Below, one piece after another: positions 1 to 12,600 of a stretch of DNA of 64,000 bases. The DNA lies in assembly GCF_000264905.1 (NCBI RefSeq), contig NW_006763134.1:158916-222915 (forward strand), written 5' to 3'. Made by a program: the position numbers and the translations under genes. Each line of letters starts with the position of its first letter. Positions within the stretch are counted from its first letter, which is position 1. Under the pieces are notes generated by a model. That model was given only the letters and a program-made list of their open reading frames with translations. It ran no database searches and had not been told where the DNA came from. The DNA is from Stereum hirsutum FP-91666 SS1 (lineage: Eukaryota; Basidiomycota; Agaricomycetes; Russulales; Stereaceae).

Positions 1-936
1 TCCTTCTCTACAGCATTCTTCTTCCAACGACAATGTTCATCTACAACGGCAAACTCAGCTGGTTTCACCTGGTGGAAAAGGAAGATTTCACTATTGTGGT
101 TCCCGCTGGTTTCGCTCAAAAGGATCCCATTTGCGCACACTGGCAGTGGACCATCGATCCCAGTAATAGCAAGGGGAAACAAAATACCTCTCGCGTAGTA
201 ATGTTTTACATCGGCCCTATCACGTTCATACCACCACCGTGCTGACCCTCTTATCCTTTCGTAGTTCAGCATGATCAACAATATCGTCAACACAGTCGCC
301 GACGAATACAAATTCAGTTTCTCTTTCGGCTACTACAGCTTCGACGCTGTGGTCTCTCGTGACTTCAGAACCCTCAGTACAACGATGCGAGACATTACAA
401 ACGATCGCTCTGGCCCTCACACTCTGATACTTCAATACAGCGACACGTCTCGAATCCCTTCCACCGTCGTCTACACCGGTAAACTCGACTGGCTCCACGA
501 AGCTGTAAACGAAATGATCACCCTCGTCATACCCTCCGGTGTCTCTGCTCTGACTAACGGATCATTTGTGGGCATGTATCACCAATGGATCGTCGACTCC
601 GCCGGTAACAAGAAAGGAAGCCATCCTATCAATTCCACTTTCGATGATGTGTCGACCTCGTCGGACGGCGACATCACGGGCACGTTTTCGGACGGGAATC
701 GGTACTGGGGGAGCGCTACCTGCGGTAGCAGCAACCTTGCTAAAGAGGGAGCTCAAACACGTGACCCCCTATCCTATCCGTGTGCGTACCACCTTTCACG
801 GACGCCCCCTCATGCGCACTGTCCCCGACACACGCCAACACAACCGCCCATGGCGCCAGATTGGACCACTATGCCGACCTATTTGCCAGAAAATGCCTCT
901 AATATTATTGCCATCCAGCTTTTTTCTAATGTATAA
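1..936 (+). CDS. Hypothetical repeat protein, 5'-truncated by window edge
   Basis: The reading frame is open from the left edge and runs to a stop at 936, with one likely intron at 195-264 (GTAGTA...CGTAG, phase 0). The protein shows two copies of a module. The first contains YNGKLSWFH, IVVPAGF and HWQWTIDP; the second contains YTGKLDWLH, LVIPSG and YHQWIVD. The residues just before the first ATG (33) already resemble those before the second module, so the gene probably starts outside the window. The tail after about 740 is rich in Pro, His and Thr and may be out-of-frame or poorly conserved. I do not recognise the family. The repeated Gly/aromatic pattern would fit beta-strand repeats, which is inference. 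Confidence 0.5.
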
Positions 937-1134
937 AGAACCAACACCGAGACAACACCAAACACCCTAACCCCAACGAGACCCAAACACGAAATTGACC
1001 CATTACGAGCAACGACTCCTACAGAGCAAGGTTACGCCTATCGCCGTAACCCCGCGAGAGTCCTGCCCCCGATCCCCTCGGAAACCCCCCCACAAAAATT
1101 AGCCTAAACCGAAAAGACCAGTGTCGTCATCCTT

Positions 1135-3143
1135 CTACGCAACCCGAGCGCGCTTGGAAGACGACCCGCCAAAATCCGCGTCCTTCGTCGGCACGCGCTT
1201 CCTCACCACCTTTTCCGTCGACGCCTGCGGAGGTTGAAGAACCCTGATCTTGACGACATCAGCGACGAAGGTGTTGCTCGCTGGAGATGATCCTCGGGTA
1301 GGGAAGTCGTAGTGCTTGAGGTTGACGGTGACCACGACAACCGCACCCTTGAGCGCAGACTCGTAGTTCTTAGGAAGGATAAGGTTGCCGTCAACGTCGT
1401 ACGCGGGCAAGATGTTGAAAATATGGGTCTTCTTCATCGCGGCGAGCTCGGCGATAGCAATGTCCCCATGCACAGGGATGTTTTCGAGACGAAAGGGTTC
1501 GTCGATGTCTGGCGACACGAACCGGTCAGAGGCACGGACCAAAGGTCTGACACCGTGAAGAAGAAGCGACACTCACCACCGTCACCACCGCCGACGAACG
1601 AATCCTTCTTCTGTACGCAAGAGTGTGTGTGAGATAAGTCAGGAAGAGAACAGTGCGGCACACACTCACCAGGAAGGGCCTATAAGTGACCTTGATGGAC
1701 TTGTCGCTGTCGAGGGCACCTTTGAACGGGTTCCCCGGCGTCGCAATCGCCGTCGCGAGCTTCTTGACGTTGTTGTATGTTGTTTCCCAGTGCGCGCCGA
1801 ATGAAGCCAATGGGGGACACAAGAGAGTCGCCGTGCCCTTGGCGTCTGCAAGGCTCTTCGTGAACGTCGTGGGGTTGCGGTACCCGGCGTCAGGAAGAAG
1901 ATAGTAGCGGCTGTCGCTGATCTGGCCAACGAATGTGATGACGGCGCCGTCAGTCGAGGGGGAGTTGGCGGATCCCTTGATGGCGAGAACATTGTGCCAC
2001 ACACGCCGCTGCCACACGCATTGTCCCTCGGTGTTGAAGTTTTCGTTGCCGAGGTACGTGTACGATCCTTGAAGGTCCTCCAACGCGTACGATAGGTGCA
2101 AACCCACACTAGAATGACAACCAAACCGAGATTGTCAGCTCCAACATACAGCTCAGGAACGATGAAGACACTACAACTCAAACTCACCCTGTCGGCGCTG
2201 TGGTCGTGTCGGGACCTGCCGGGTGTGCCACAGCAGTCTCCTCACGAAAGCCCCCTGTGGCGACCTCGAAAACCCTTCTGCATGGTCCTATGAGCCTGCG
2301 GTGGGAGATGGACATGAAGCCAGGATAGGACGTACTGATCAGTGGCATGAGATATGGCCGCTACGTTGTTCGCGAGAACATCCAGGCTCTCTTCCAGCGC
2401 ACGGTTCTCCTCAACAGAAAGCCCTACAAGGCTCAAAATGTCAGTCGCCGCGGACGCCAAGCGGTCATATCCATCGTACCTTTCAAAGGGGGAGGCACAG
2501 CAGACCCCAACTGCGATGGAGCATCCTCGACATTACCACCTATGCCAATGATGGCCGTAGCCAAGTTGACATCAACATTCACGGCCTCGCCATTAGCAGA
2601 AACCACTGCACAAACAGTCAGAGAAGGCCACAACCGACCGCAAAAACATCTGCACACTCACCTTTGACCGGTATGCCTCCCTCGGCAGTTACCACCGTAG
2701 CCGCATCACCTTCGCTGTGTTGGACAACAGCCTCCTCAACGCCTGCATCTGTAATAAACGATCAGACACCGCCCATGGTTCCAGATAATCAGAGACTCTC
2801 ACCATCCCGAGCACAAGGGAGCTTAGGATCGACAGCAACACCAGAATTCGCCTCAGTGGGTTCTACGTGCGCCTGAAAGGACACAAATCATCAGAGATAG
2901 GTAAAGAGGGGCAGAAACGACCCCAAACGACATCCCAAACGAACGCACCTGAGCCATCGAGGACTGAACATCTGCCGCAGTCACCATTCCAGAGATAACA
3001 GGCACAGTGGTTGGGCCAGCAGCATCAGCCTGTACAGCAGAAAATGAGAACATGAGTGCACGATAAGAGAGAGGGTACCAACGGACCCTAGTCAACCCAG
3101 GGGCAGTGTGGACTGTGTTGGAGGATTTACGAGTAACGCGCAT
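1135..3143 (-). CDS. Conserved hypothetical protein, 10 exons
   Basis: A minus-strand gene starts at ATG 3143 and ends at 1135. Exons from 5' to 3': 3143-3087, 3029-2949, 2872-2803, 2748-2662, 2605-2480, 2423-2336, 2295-2188, 2108-1670, 1610-1577 and 1508-1135. They sum to 1464 nt (487 aa) and every phase closes. The first donor is an unusual GTCCGT; the others are ordinary GT-AG introns. The N-terminal 150 residues are low complexity and acidic. The middle has a folded-looking segment (ALEDLQGSYTYLGNENF, VWHNVLAIKGSA, WETTYNNVKKL). The C-terminus is basic (VVRKRVP, SSSKRARVA), like a nuclear localisation signal. No family is recognised. Nuclear location is inference only. Confidence 0.65.
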
Positions 3144-3601
3144 GGTGATTAAAGTCGCAGTTTAATGCTGAAGAAGACAAGAGGATAGTCAAGGGGCAAA
3201 GGTCTCCCACCGCACACTCCATCTCGACTTTTATGAGCAGGCTTTACGCCGTACACAGCTGACGCACTGAGAGTCGTTCATCGAAGCGCAGACTCCGTGA
3301 CAGCGCACGCGATCCCCGGACTATGAAAACTTTCACACTCCGCACCTAAACGTATCTGCGAACTCCGTGCAACCGGCGAGCACTGTGCACGCCGACGACC
3401 ACACGCCGTACGCACCCATCCATCTCAAACCGGCTGCACTGCGTCTTCCCCCAGCAACCCCCGTCTTTCATGGACACTAGAGGTCTGACAACGACCAACC
3501 ATACCTCTGCATGCACGGCATGACTACCTTTGCACCCTCTCGTCGTATGTCCGTACCATATCCTTGTGCGGACACTCTCCTGACTCCTGAGTGTCACAGA
3601 A

Positions 3602-4601
3602 ATGTCCGAAACGACACTCAATTTTTGGCGGCCAATTGCATTCTCCGCTTTACAACACCTGGATCTCTTTGAACTTCGGCGGATGCAGAATGTCGCAGCG
3701 GGATGGAGGATGCTGGTGAACCAGTACATTGAGCAGTACATCGACACAAAACTGACGAGGTTCGTACTCCACAGAATGTTCAAATCCCACACAACGACCA
3801 ATATTATGGACACTCAGCTTTCTGTCCAACCCAACGCGCTTGCGGGCCATGTTGAGTCGCTACCACTCCGCCATCGCTGGTGACGTAGCGCTCACCATAA
3901 GCCGCATGGGTACGGATGTAATCGGCGAGGTTTTCACGGCGTTGTCTTTGCTCGAAATATATTGTCCCGTGGGCGGATATCCAGCCGACATCTTTGTCCG
4001 TCATCTTGAGCAACAAGAAAGTTATCGAGTTGACGAGATTACGAATACGGACCCGGGCCTCCCACACCCGGAGGACAAAGGACATGTGCTCGTCGTTCGA
4101 CTCGTACGCCCAGACGGCATGCGAATAGATGTTGTTGTCGCCAGTCAAGCCACGGCCACGCTCCCCCTTCCATTCACGTCGGGTACACATTCCATGAACC
4201 TCCTCACCGGCAACTCCTTCATCATCGCCTACCCTCTCCTAACCCTTAACGGCCACACCTGCATAAACCCGATGCAGCCGATCACGGAGCAAGTCATCGC
4301 CGACTGCGAAACTCTACAATTGCAGGCTCATACTTTCGCCGAAAACCACCCCGCCGTGACCGGAGGCCTGCAGGCCACATTCTATTGTCCGCACCAAGCC
4401 CGAATGATAGGGGACAAAGGATGTCTGGTGGTCGTCTTTTCCAACCCTGACATAGTTTTCACCCGGAAGGTGCTGCATACTACCCGCTGGATGCTAGGTG
4501 GTGATAAGTGTTCCTGCTGCTCTCGGAGCAGTGAGACGACCATTGTGAACACCCGCATGCGGGACGACATACCCCTGTACGTCTCTGTCTACACAACTTG
4601 A
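3602..4601 (+). CDS. F-box-like protein, paralogue 1
   Basis: Exons 3602-3759 and 3818-4601 give 313 aa. The 58-nt intron (GTTCGT...CTCAG) restores the frame and aligns the protein with the neighbour at 4812-5792. Residues about 8-50 (LDLFELRRMQNVAAGWRMLV) have the spacing of an F-box-like helical segment. Downstream comes the block LRAMLSRYHSAIAGDVAL, matched by LRSGLRQFGALISGD in the paralogue. F-box proteins normally dock on Skp1 and choose substrates for SCF ubiquitin ligases. This class is greatly expanded in agaricomycetes. The F-box call is by pattern, not by a profile search. The C-terminus has a Cys cluster (DKCSCCSR) that the paralogue lacks. Confidence 0.6.
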
Positions 4602-4811
4602 TTGTTCACACTGAATACTGATTACGCCCAACCGTTCAGACATACCGCGACGGCGTACCTGTAATCCGAGCCCGGCAAGTCTGACCATCGGCTGGGCGAA
4701 CACGCTGAAACCTCCGTTTCTTTATCGTATGTCTCTTACGCTCAGGTGCCCGTCCTCCGAATGCTACCTCCACCGCCGCAATATCCCCCCCACCCCCACG
4801 CCCTACACACG

Positions 4812-5792
4812 ATGTCGAACTCACTCCTCATAGACACCTACGATATCGTATTTTACCTATGTCAATACACACTCCTTAGAGATCTCCTGTCAATCTCGCA
4901 GTGCTCACGATCGCTTCGACTTCTGGTGTCAAGGTACATGCAGATTCATATTCGAAAACAACTCAGGGTGTATTGCGGTGAACCGGACGCGCTACGCTCA
5001 GGTCTACGCCAGTTCGGCGCACTTATCAGCGGAGATATGGTATACGCCCTGGCCTTCCACGGCAGCACCAGACACCGCCACGTCTCGAATAGGTCATTAA
5101 CGATTTATGTCCCGCCCGGGCGAGCGGCATGGTTCTTGCAATTCTTTCGGTCAGAGAAGTACTTTCGAGTTTGTCAAGCCGTAAATGACCACGGGACGGG
5201 CGATATCCCATACCTCGAGGAGCTCGGTGAGTCCGTGGCCGAAGTCACCCTGGGTGAAACGTTCTCACACGCCCATCAACCTTCAGATATTCATGAACAT
5301 GAGTATCGATTGGGCGAGAGAGGGCTCGCCACCGTCACCTACCTCGTAGACAGGCGGGGTCGTCGTGTCGATGTCATCGAAGCAGACGAAGGCGCATCAA
5401 GCTATCCACTCGCACACGCGAACACCACCATCGAACAGTCGTTCGCCACCGCCGACTCCATATGCATCGCCCACCCCAAACTCATGCTCACTGCACGAGC
5501 CATCGGCAACCTGCGAACGTTCCCCATTGGATCAGCGGAACCCCACCAACTGTGGTCCCTGTTTGTCCTCAGGGGATTCTCGATGCGCTTCTGGCGAGGG
5601 GAGCGACAGAGTGGGCCACATGGGCCGGAAATGACACGGATGATTGAGGGCCGGAGGTCGTTCTTTGATGCACACTGTTTCGTACTCCGGTATGATGACG
5701 GCGAGGACGAAGCGTACTATAATGCAGCAACGTGGGACTGGGTGAACTCTATCACGAGCCCACACCGAATGGACAGCGGGCCATCAGTGTAG
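4812..5792 (+). CDS. F-box-like protein, paralogue 2
   Basis: A single exon of about 326 aa. I chose ATG 4812 (MSNSLLIDTYDIVFYLCQYT) because upstream in-frame residues are a proline/histidine string unlike the paralogue. Residues 5-45 (LLRDLLSISQCSRSLRLLVS) form the F-box-like helix region. The rest shares order and motifs with the gene at 3602-4601 (LISGDMVYAL, LTIYVPPGRAAWF, LDRRGRRVDV-type hairpins). It lies only 210 bp downstream of that gene in the same orientation, so the pair arose by tandem duplication. One copy has an intron and the other does not. A role as an SCF adaptor is inferred from the N-terminal pattern. Confidence 0.6.
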   Translation: MSNSLLIDTYDIVFYLCQYTLLRDLLSISQCSRSLRLLVSRYMQIHIRKQLRVYCGEPDALRSGLRQFGALISGDMVYALAFHGSTRHRHVSNRSLTIYVPPGRAAWFLQFFRSEKYFRVCQAVNDHGTGDIPYLEELGESVAEVTLGETFSHAHQPSDIHEHEYRLGERGLATVTYLVDRRGRRVDVIEADEGASSYPLAHANTTIEQSFATADSICIAHPKLMLTARAIGNLRTFPIGSAEPHQLWSLFVLRGFSMRFWRGERQSGPHGPEMTRMIEGRRSFFDAHCFVLRYDDGEDEAYYNAATWDWVNSITSPHRMDSGPSV

Positions 5793-5840
5793 TCGTTGTA
5801 CATTATACGCTAACGTGTAACTGATGCAGAGTGAACATGT

Positions 5841-6427
5841 TTAGAAAGCACGAGGAATAGAAGATGACGATGTGGATGGCGTCTCAAGAGCGGGAGGCCC
5901 ATCTGAACTGGCGCCGTCGTCGTCTCCGTCATCCTCTGAGACAGACGGACTAGCTAATGGCGGCGCACCAGAAGACGAGGTTTCGTACCCGCTGTCGTCA
6001 GAGATGGAGGCTGCATCTGCAGAAGGCACGGAGGCCTGTGACATGCGTGAGCCAGGGTCATGTACGAGGCTGAGACCCTTAATTCGCAACAATCACGAAG
6101 AACGTACCGTCTGTGACAGGTCAGCCGCCCAAATAAGAATATTCGGGTGCAAAGTCCCTCTGTTCTGATACTCCACGAATCGCTGTTGATAGTTGAGGAT
6201 GGCGACGGTGGCGGCGTCCACCTGCCCAGGTGGTAGACCGGACAGCTCGACCTGAGGTGCGTCCCCGGGGCGTTCGCTATACACTATCCCGCGCCCACGA
6301 CGCAGACGGCGTCCCCAAGAAGAAAAGAATTGCCGGCACCCTGTTCGCATGATTCAGAGTAAAGAAGATGTGAGCGGCTAATGCAGAGACACAGAAGAGA
6401 ACACTCACTCTTCAAGAAAGGACGCAT
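5841..6427 (-). CDS. Small acidic-tailed protein divergent from the Helitron gene
   Basis: Exons 6427-6409, 6340-6108 and 6035-5841 total 447 nt (148 aa) with consistent phases. The N-terminus is strongly basic (MRPFLKRCRQFFSSWGRRLR, then RGRG). The middle (GQVDAATVAILNYQQRFVEY) looks helical. The last 65 residues are Ser/Asp-rich and acidic. It starts 205 bp from the Helitron helicase start on the opposite strand, so the two genes share one intergenic region. No family is recognised. A basic head with an acidic tail would suit a nucleic-acid-binding or adaptor role, but that is inference. It could be a Helitron accessory gene or a captured host gene. Confidence 0.55.
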
Positions 6428-6495
6428 GAGAAGACTGGGTAGGAAGGGGCAAAAATTGAAAGCGGCTCGACGGCCAACCCAAAAGGGAAAGGAGG

Positions 6496-6505
6496 ATTAT
6501 ATACG
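6496..6505 (+). promoter_or_regulatory. Candidate TATA element of the Helitron helicase gene
   Basis: A TATATAC-type element lies at about 6497-6503, 130 bp before ATG 6632. Its closeness to the earlier ATG at 6506 argues that 6506 is not the start codon, because a transcript starting about 30 bp below the element would not include it. Confidence 0.35.
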
Positions 6506-6631
6506 ATGCAAAAAAACCGGGCCGTGGTTACCCGAATGCCCCGTCGGTGCGGACAGCCAGGCTCTGCAGAACCGCGGCGATGCAAAGTCGACGCAAACTC
6601 CTCCCGAACAGACATCTCACACCGTACAGCA

Positions 6632-9600
6632 ATGGACACAACCACCGTTCAGCCTCCATCAGCCACATTGGCAGCTATCAATGAACTCACTCTAAGTGAA
6701 CTTCTAGACTTTGTCCGCACATCAGATGTTTCGTACACAAGGGGTGAAAAGCGCAGCAAGGAGCTGCTCGTTCAGGCCATCACTCGATGCGCATCCCACA
6801 GCGATATCGAACAGCTCACCATGAGAGGGCAGGCCATCCGCGCCACAAAGGATGCACGTCGTACGACCCGAAGGCGCCCACGGGAAGACGACGAACAAGA
6901 CAACGAACGGCGTGTAAGGCCCCGCACGGACGCACTTGCATACCCAAGGCCGCAACACGATCCGGCACTCTTTATGTCGTTCCCCACAGACGAAGAGCGC
7001 AGGGAACGTTACCGCCAATTCTACCACGCCACATCCAATGACGCCGTCAGAATGGCGACATGTGCCGTATGTGCCAGGCGTCAACTCGAGAAGGAATCAG
7101 GCCTGACGGACGTCGATATTTCCCTCATTCCCCATGCCGACGTCCTCAAACCCAAGCCAGACATCGTTCACCCCGCCCACATCCTCACGCACGGTATGCT
7201 CCTCGCGGAGGCTGGCCTCATCCGAGCCCCGGATGGTACTGTCACCGCCACGAGAGTATGTGCGGAATGCCTTCGAGGATTAACGAACCCCTCTGGCGAC
7301 GCACCCCCAAAGTACTCCCTAGCGAACAATCTCTGGATTGGACCCATACCACTAGAACTTCGCCGACTCACTGCCCCGGAGCAGCTCCTCATCGCCCTCT
7401 TGTACCCCCGTGTGTTCGTGTTCAAAATGTGGCCGAGGAAAGCCGAAGGCATACCAGCCGAGAACTTACAACGAGGGATGCGTGGAACTGTCAGCACATT
7501 CGAGCAAGACATTGAAGGTATCACCGCCATGACAGAAGGTCGCCTTATGCCGCGTCCCCCAGCCATTCTCGCGTCGGTCATGACGGTCACTTTTATAGCA
7601 CGGGGCAAGATAACCAAGTCGTGGCTGTACAACACATTCCGGGTCCGACGGTGGGCAGTTCGCGCAGCCCTCGTATGGCTGAAAGCAAACAACCCCAAGT
7701 ACTACGGCGACATCGAGATCAGCGACGACCACCTCAATCAGTTACCAGAGGACGATGTTCCCGACTCCATTCTTGCAAATGTTCGACAGTCGGACGATAT
7801 AGGGCTCCTCAATCAGGAGAATGCGGGTTATGTTCCTGCAGAGGACGAGTATGGTGCTGGTAAGTAACAATTGTCTCAGCAATTTCTCGCATTCAATGTG
7901 CCCGGTGAGGAACCTACCTAATGTGTCTCTACAGAAGATCCAATCGTGACAGCGGAGACGGGCACGATGGGTGCCAGTCAAACGGCAGATGAAGACCTAG
8001 GTGCGTACGCTCACGGCATCAGCATATAACGTTTCATCGCAATAGAAACTGAACGCGAGCACACCGTTGTTTATTGTCACAGGACCGGATGTCATTCCCA
8101 CCTCGTTCCAAATATCAGGAGGGGTCGACACGTCTCTTTCGAACGTGACCCCCACCGAGATGATGCTCTACGGCCTCGCGAACCTGTGGAAGGAAGGATC
8201 AGAAGGTGGATACAGCGTGCGGTACAGCCGCCAGCCTGTCAGTGACTTTGGGCGGCCGCAGCGAGGAGAAAACCGCGCGTACAACGCGAACGCAGGCAAC
8301 TTTTGGGAGAAGGCTTACCCGTTTCTGTATCCGTATGGGCGCGGTGGCATCGAGGCAGACCGCGAGACCGCGATCTCGTTTGTCGACCACATACGGTGGG
8401 CGTTGCAGTACGACGACGGCCGGTTCCGTCGTCACGAAAGTTTCCCTTTCCTGGCCTTCGGCATCGAACAACGCAGGCAGGCGCTCGGAGCGGCGAAGTT
8501 GCAGATGAAACGTAAGGACTTCGACCGCGACGCCCACATACTCGCCACCATCACCCAAGACAAGCTTCGGGAAGCGGTTCGTCGGGAGGAATTAGGCCAG
8601 GCGGAGACGGACACTGCAATCCGACTCCTCCGACAGCATCTCCGCACAGCGGGTGCACGCGTGCAAGGTTCTGACGCACAACGCTACCAGCTGCGGAGCA
8701 AGATATGGTCCACCAGCGTGATGATGGGCCCGCCCACTCTGTGGATGACCATCAACCCGTCAGACCTCCATGATCCAATTGCGCAAGTGTTCGCTGGAGA
8801 AGATATCGACCTGGACGCTTTCGTTGCCACAGACGGACCGAGCCAGGAGCAACGCTCAAAGAACGTTGCCGAGGATCCCTGGGCGGCCTCAAAGTTCTTC
8901 CATTTCATCATCAACACCATTCTCCGAACCCTATTCAACATCACCGTCACCGGCGGCCATCGCGTTGACAGCGGAATGGGAGTCTTGGGAGAACTGGCGG
9001 CGTATTTCGGCACCGTGGAGTCGCAGGGTCGCGGGACGTTACACCTTCATATCCTCCTCTATTTGAAACACTCGCCGTCAGCACATGATATGCAGGACCT
9101 CCTCAAGACCGAGGAATTTCGAGAGAAGGTTCGACGATACATACAGCAGACGATTCATGCATATGTTCCGGGCCTCGAGTCAGAACAATCTGTCAAGGCT
9201 ATCCCCGACGAGAAAGAGATCGCCTTCTCCCGTCCCCCCCATCCTGACAGCGCAACGTATGACGCGGATATCGAAGCCCTTGAGATCCGGGTGGCGCGCG
9301 CCAAACAAGTGCATACTTGTCACCGTCGGCGGTGTCTCAAAGCCAACGAAGACGGAGTGTATGTCTGCAAACGCGGTGCGCCGTTTGAACGATCAGAAGA
9401 TGACTACATCAAAGAGAATGGGGAGTGGTCTGCGAAAAGGTTGTACACGTACGTTAATGCATGGAATCCCGCCATAACCACGAACTGCAAGTGCAACAAC
9501 GATTGCAAGCTCATCACGAATGGCCATGACACCAAGAACTTGACGTGGTATATCACCGGCTACGCGGCGAAGAAGCAGGGTCAATACCATAACCTATCCG

Positions 9601-12600
9601 CGGTTATGGCCCAGGCACACGCGTACCATCTGACACGCACAGACTACCGGGACGCGCTGAAGGATGACCAGCGGAAGCTACTATTACGAGTCGTCCAAGC
9701 AATCAACAGGCAGCAAGAGCTGTCGGGACCAATGGTGATAGCGTACCTTATGGGTTGGAGAGATACGAAGGAGTCCCATCATTACTCCCCGCTGTACTGG
9801 TCGACATTTGTTGGCGCTCTTTTGCGCGCATTTCCAAACCTGGCGAGCAGACGGCATTCGTAAGTGCATTCGAACTGAACACGTGGAAGAATAGCTTACG
9901 CTGTATTCGCAGGTCGACAAGCGCACCAGCCGTGGAAGAGGCGACGACAGACGGCAGCAATGATTTGGAGCGAGCAGGCGCTGATGACACGGCACACGCA
10001 GAATATGGCGAACAGGTGAGCGGTTGTTATAGTGAGATATGTGATGTTATAGTTGCTCACCTCATGAATTTCACAGAGTGCGGAGGAAATGACCACGATC
10101 GCCGGCAGCCCTGGCGGCCACCTCTACCCCAAATCGCAGGTTACCGACTATCGATGCCGCGGCAACGGTCTGGAGGGCTTTAACGTCATTGAATTCACCA
10201 TGCATTCCTACGAAACAGATAAGCGCCAGGGTGTCAGTGCCGAAGAACACACAGGATCGACCACTGAGGATTCACCAGGTGCATCTCAGGGAGGGCGTCC
10301 ACGGAACACCAGAGTTGAATACACACCCGAACACCCTAAGCATGCAACATTGCTACGCGTCTTGCGTTCGGTCGGCCATAATAATCTCCCCAACTTCATT
10401 GGTGGCCACACCATACCCAACAGCGATGACCCTGAGATAGAGGAATATTACAGCGCCTGCATGCTCCTGTTATTGAAACCATGGCGAAACATTGCGGCGG
10501 ACTTGAAAGGTCCGAATCAGACCTGGTCGGCGGCATTCGCACAGTTCAAGGAGGGATGTGATCCGTATGTGTGGCGTCTGCTCAGCGGCTTTCAGTACTT
10601 CCACGAGTGCGAGGCCGCAGCTCGCGAGCATCGAGCAGCGCGGGCTCAAAGGACGACACAATCCGCGTACGAAGGCGAAGTTTTGGGAGAGGACACGGGA
10701 CATGCGCAGGAGGCAGAGCAACCGACGACGGCACTGTTGCAGAAACTGAGGGGGCAGGACAGAAGTGAGGACGAGGCACAGAACGGGCGGCGTGCTGTCT
10801 GGGAAGCCATGATGGTGGGGATATTCAGTGACGGGGAACCACAACAGAGCGGGGGAGAAGATAGCCGGCAGGTGAACGAACTCACCGACCTGGGAGTTTC
10901 TCACGCGACCCCCGCCACCACACAACAATTGGAGACGTGGCGCGAGCAGATGAAGGACGACATCGCACGACAGACCCTAGATCCTGCTCTCGTGCTCACT
11001 GGCGCATCCAGCCCGAACGTCGAAATGATGTTGGGTGACGATGGAGCGTCAGTGACGCTTCGGGAACAGCTGGTATCCGAAGAGGCCATCGGCAGTGTGG
11101 ACGTATCGCAGCTTAAGGTCGATCAGAGGCGAGCGTACGACATTGTCACCTGGCATTTGGAAGAGACGTTGAACGGAAAGAATCCCCCGCCATTAAGGCT
11201 CATCGTATCGGGCGAGGGCGGCACAGGCAAGTCCAAAGTCATCCAAACAGTGACCGCCACCTTTGAATCCAAACAAGCGTCGAGGATGCTGGTGAAAGGC
11301 GCATACACCGGCATCGCGGCCTCCCTTATTAACGGCAAGACGACTCATACGCTGGCCGCCATCGGCCAGCGCAAGACACCGCTAAGCGAGGAGGCGAAAG
11401 CGAAGCTCCAGACGTTCTTCAAGCACGTCCGGTATCTCATCATCGACGAATATTCCATGCTCGGGAAGGCCTTCTTTGCCAAACTGTCGAGGAACATCAG
11501 CATTGCGAAACAACAGCCGGGTCAACCACAATCTGCCGAATCGTTTGGAGGAATCAGCGTCATATTATGTGGAGACCATCATCAATTCCCACCTGTAATG
11601 GGAGGCGAGCGTGAGGCATTGTATTGGCCATGCAATCCAGCCAACCAATCCGTCGAAGCGCAGCTGGGACGAGCTATATTCGAGGAGTTCCGGGAGGCCG
11701 TGATTTTGCGCGAGCAGATGAGGGTGACGGACACTGTTTGGCGGCAGTTCTTGAGAAATCTGCGATTCGGGCGCGTTCAGCAAGAGGATTTGGACATGCT
11801 GCGACGGCAGATCGTCTCACACAAAGACTGTCCACCCACCGATTTCAGAAAAGAACCGTGGTCCAATGCAGCACTTGTCACACCGCGACACGGTGTCAGG
11901 GAGAAATGGAATGCACAGGCCGTACAGGAGCATTGTCGACGTCGCGGCGCGCGACGATATGTCGTCAGAGCGGAAGACACCATCAATAACCGAGGGAGAC
12001 GGAGGGACTTGACACTAGAAGAACAGATAGAGGTGCAAAAAAGGCGCTTGAAGTCAGGACGAGAAGATAAACGCAACAGTCTCCCTGATGTGGTAGAAAT
12101 CGCAATTGGTATGAAGGTCATGGTGACGACGAACCTGGAGACAGACCTTGACATTGCGAATGGGGCGAGGGGCACTGTGGTTGGCATTGTCTTACACCAG
12201 GCAGAGGGAGTCGTCGGGGACGGAGATACTGTGACGCTTCATCACATGCCGCCGTATATCCTCGTGAGGCTGGATAGGACGAGGGCGACACGGCTGGCGG
12301 GCTTGGAGGACCAGGTCATTCCCATCGAGCCGGTGACGCGCACGTTCGAAATCCGATCGAAGCACGGTTCCAAAACTACGACACGAAGGATTGTTCGAAG
12401 ACAATTTCCAATGACGGCGGCCTACGCGTTCACGGACTATCGATCCCAAGGTCAAACGATACCCTACGTCATAGTGGACATAGGACGCGTACCTCGAGGG
12501 AAATTGTCGCTTTTCAACCTCTATGTCGCTCTATCACGAAGCGCGGGAAGGGACTCGATACGCCTGTTGAGGGACTTTGAAGACGACATGTTTTTACAGG

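Noticed and set aside
3346..3813. 155-codon minus frame opposite the first F-box-like gene
   Set aside because: It overlaps the spliced plus gene that aligns with its paralogue, and it shows no family pattern.
6506..6631. Upstream ATG for the Helitron gene
   Set aside because: A TATA-like element sits only a few bases before it, and the extra 42 residues are low-quality basic sequence. ATG 6632 is more likely.
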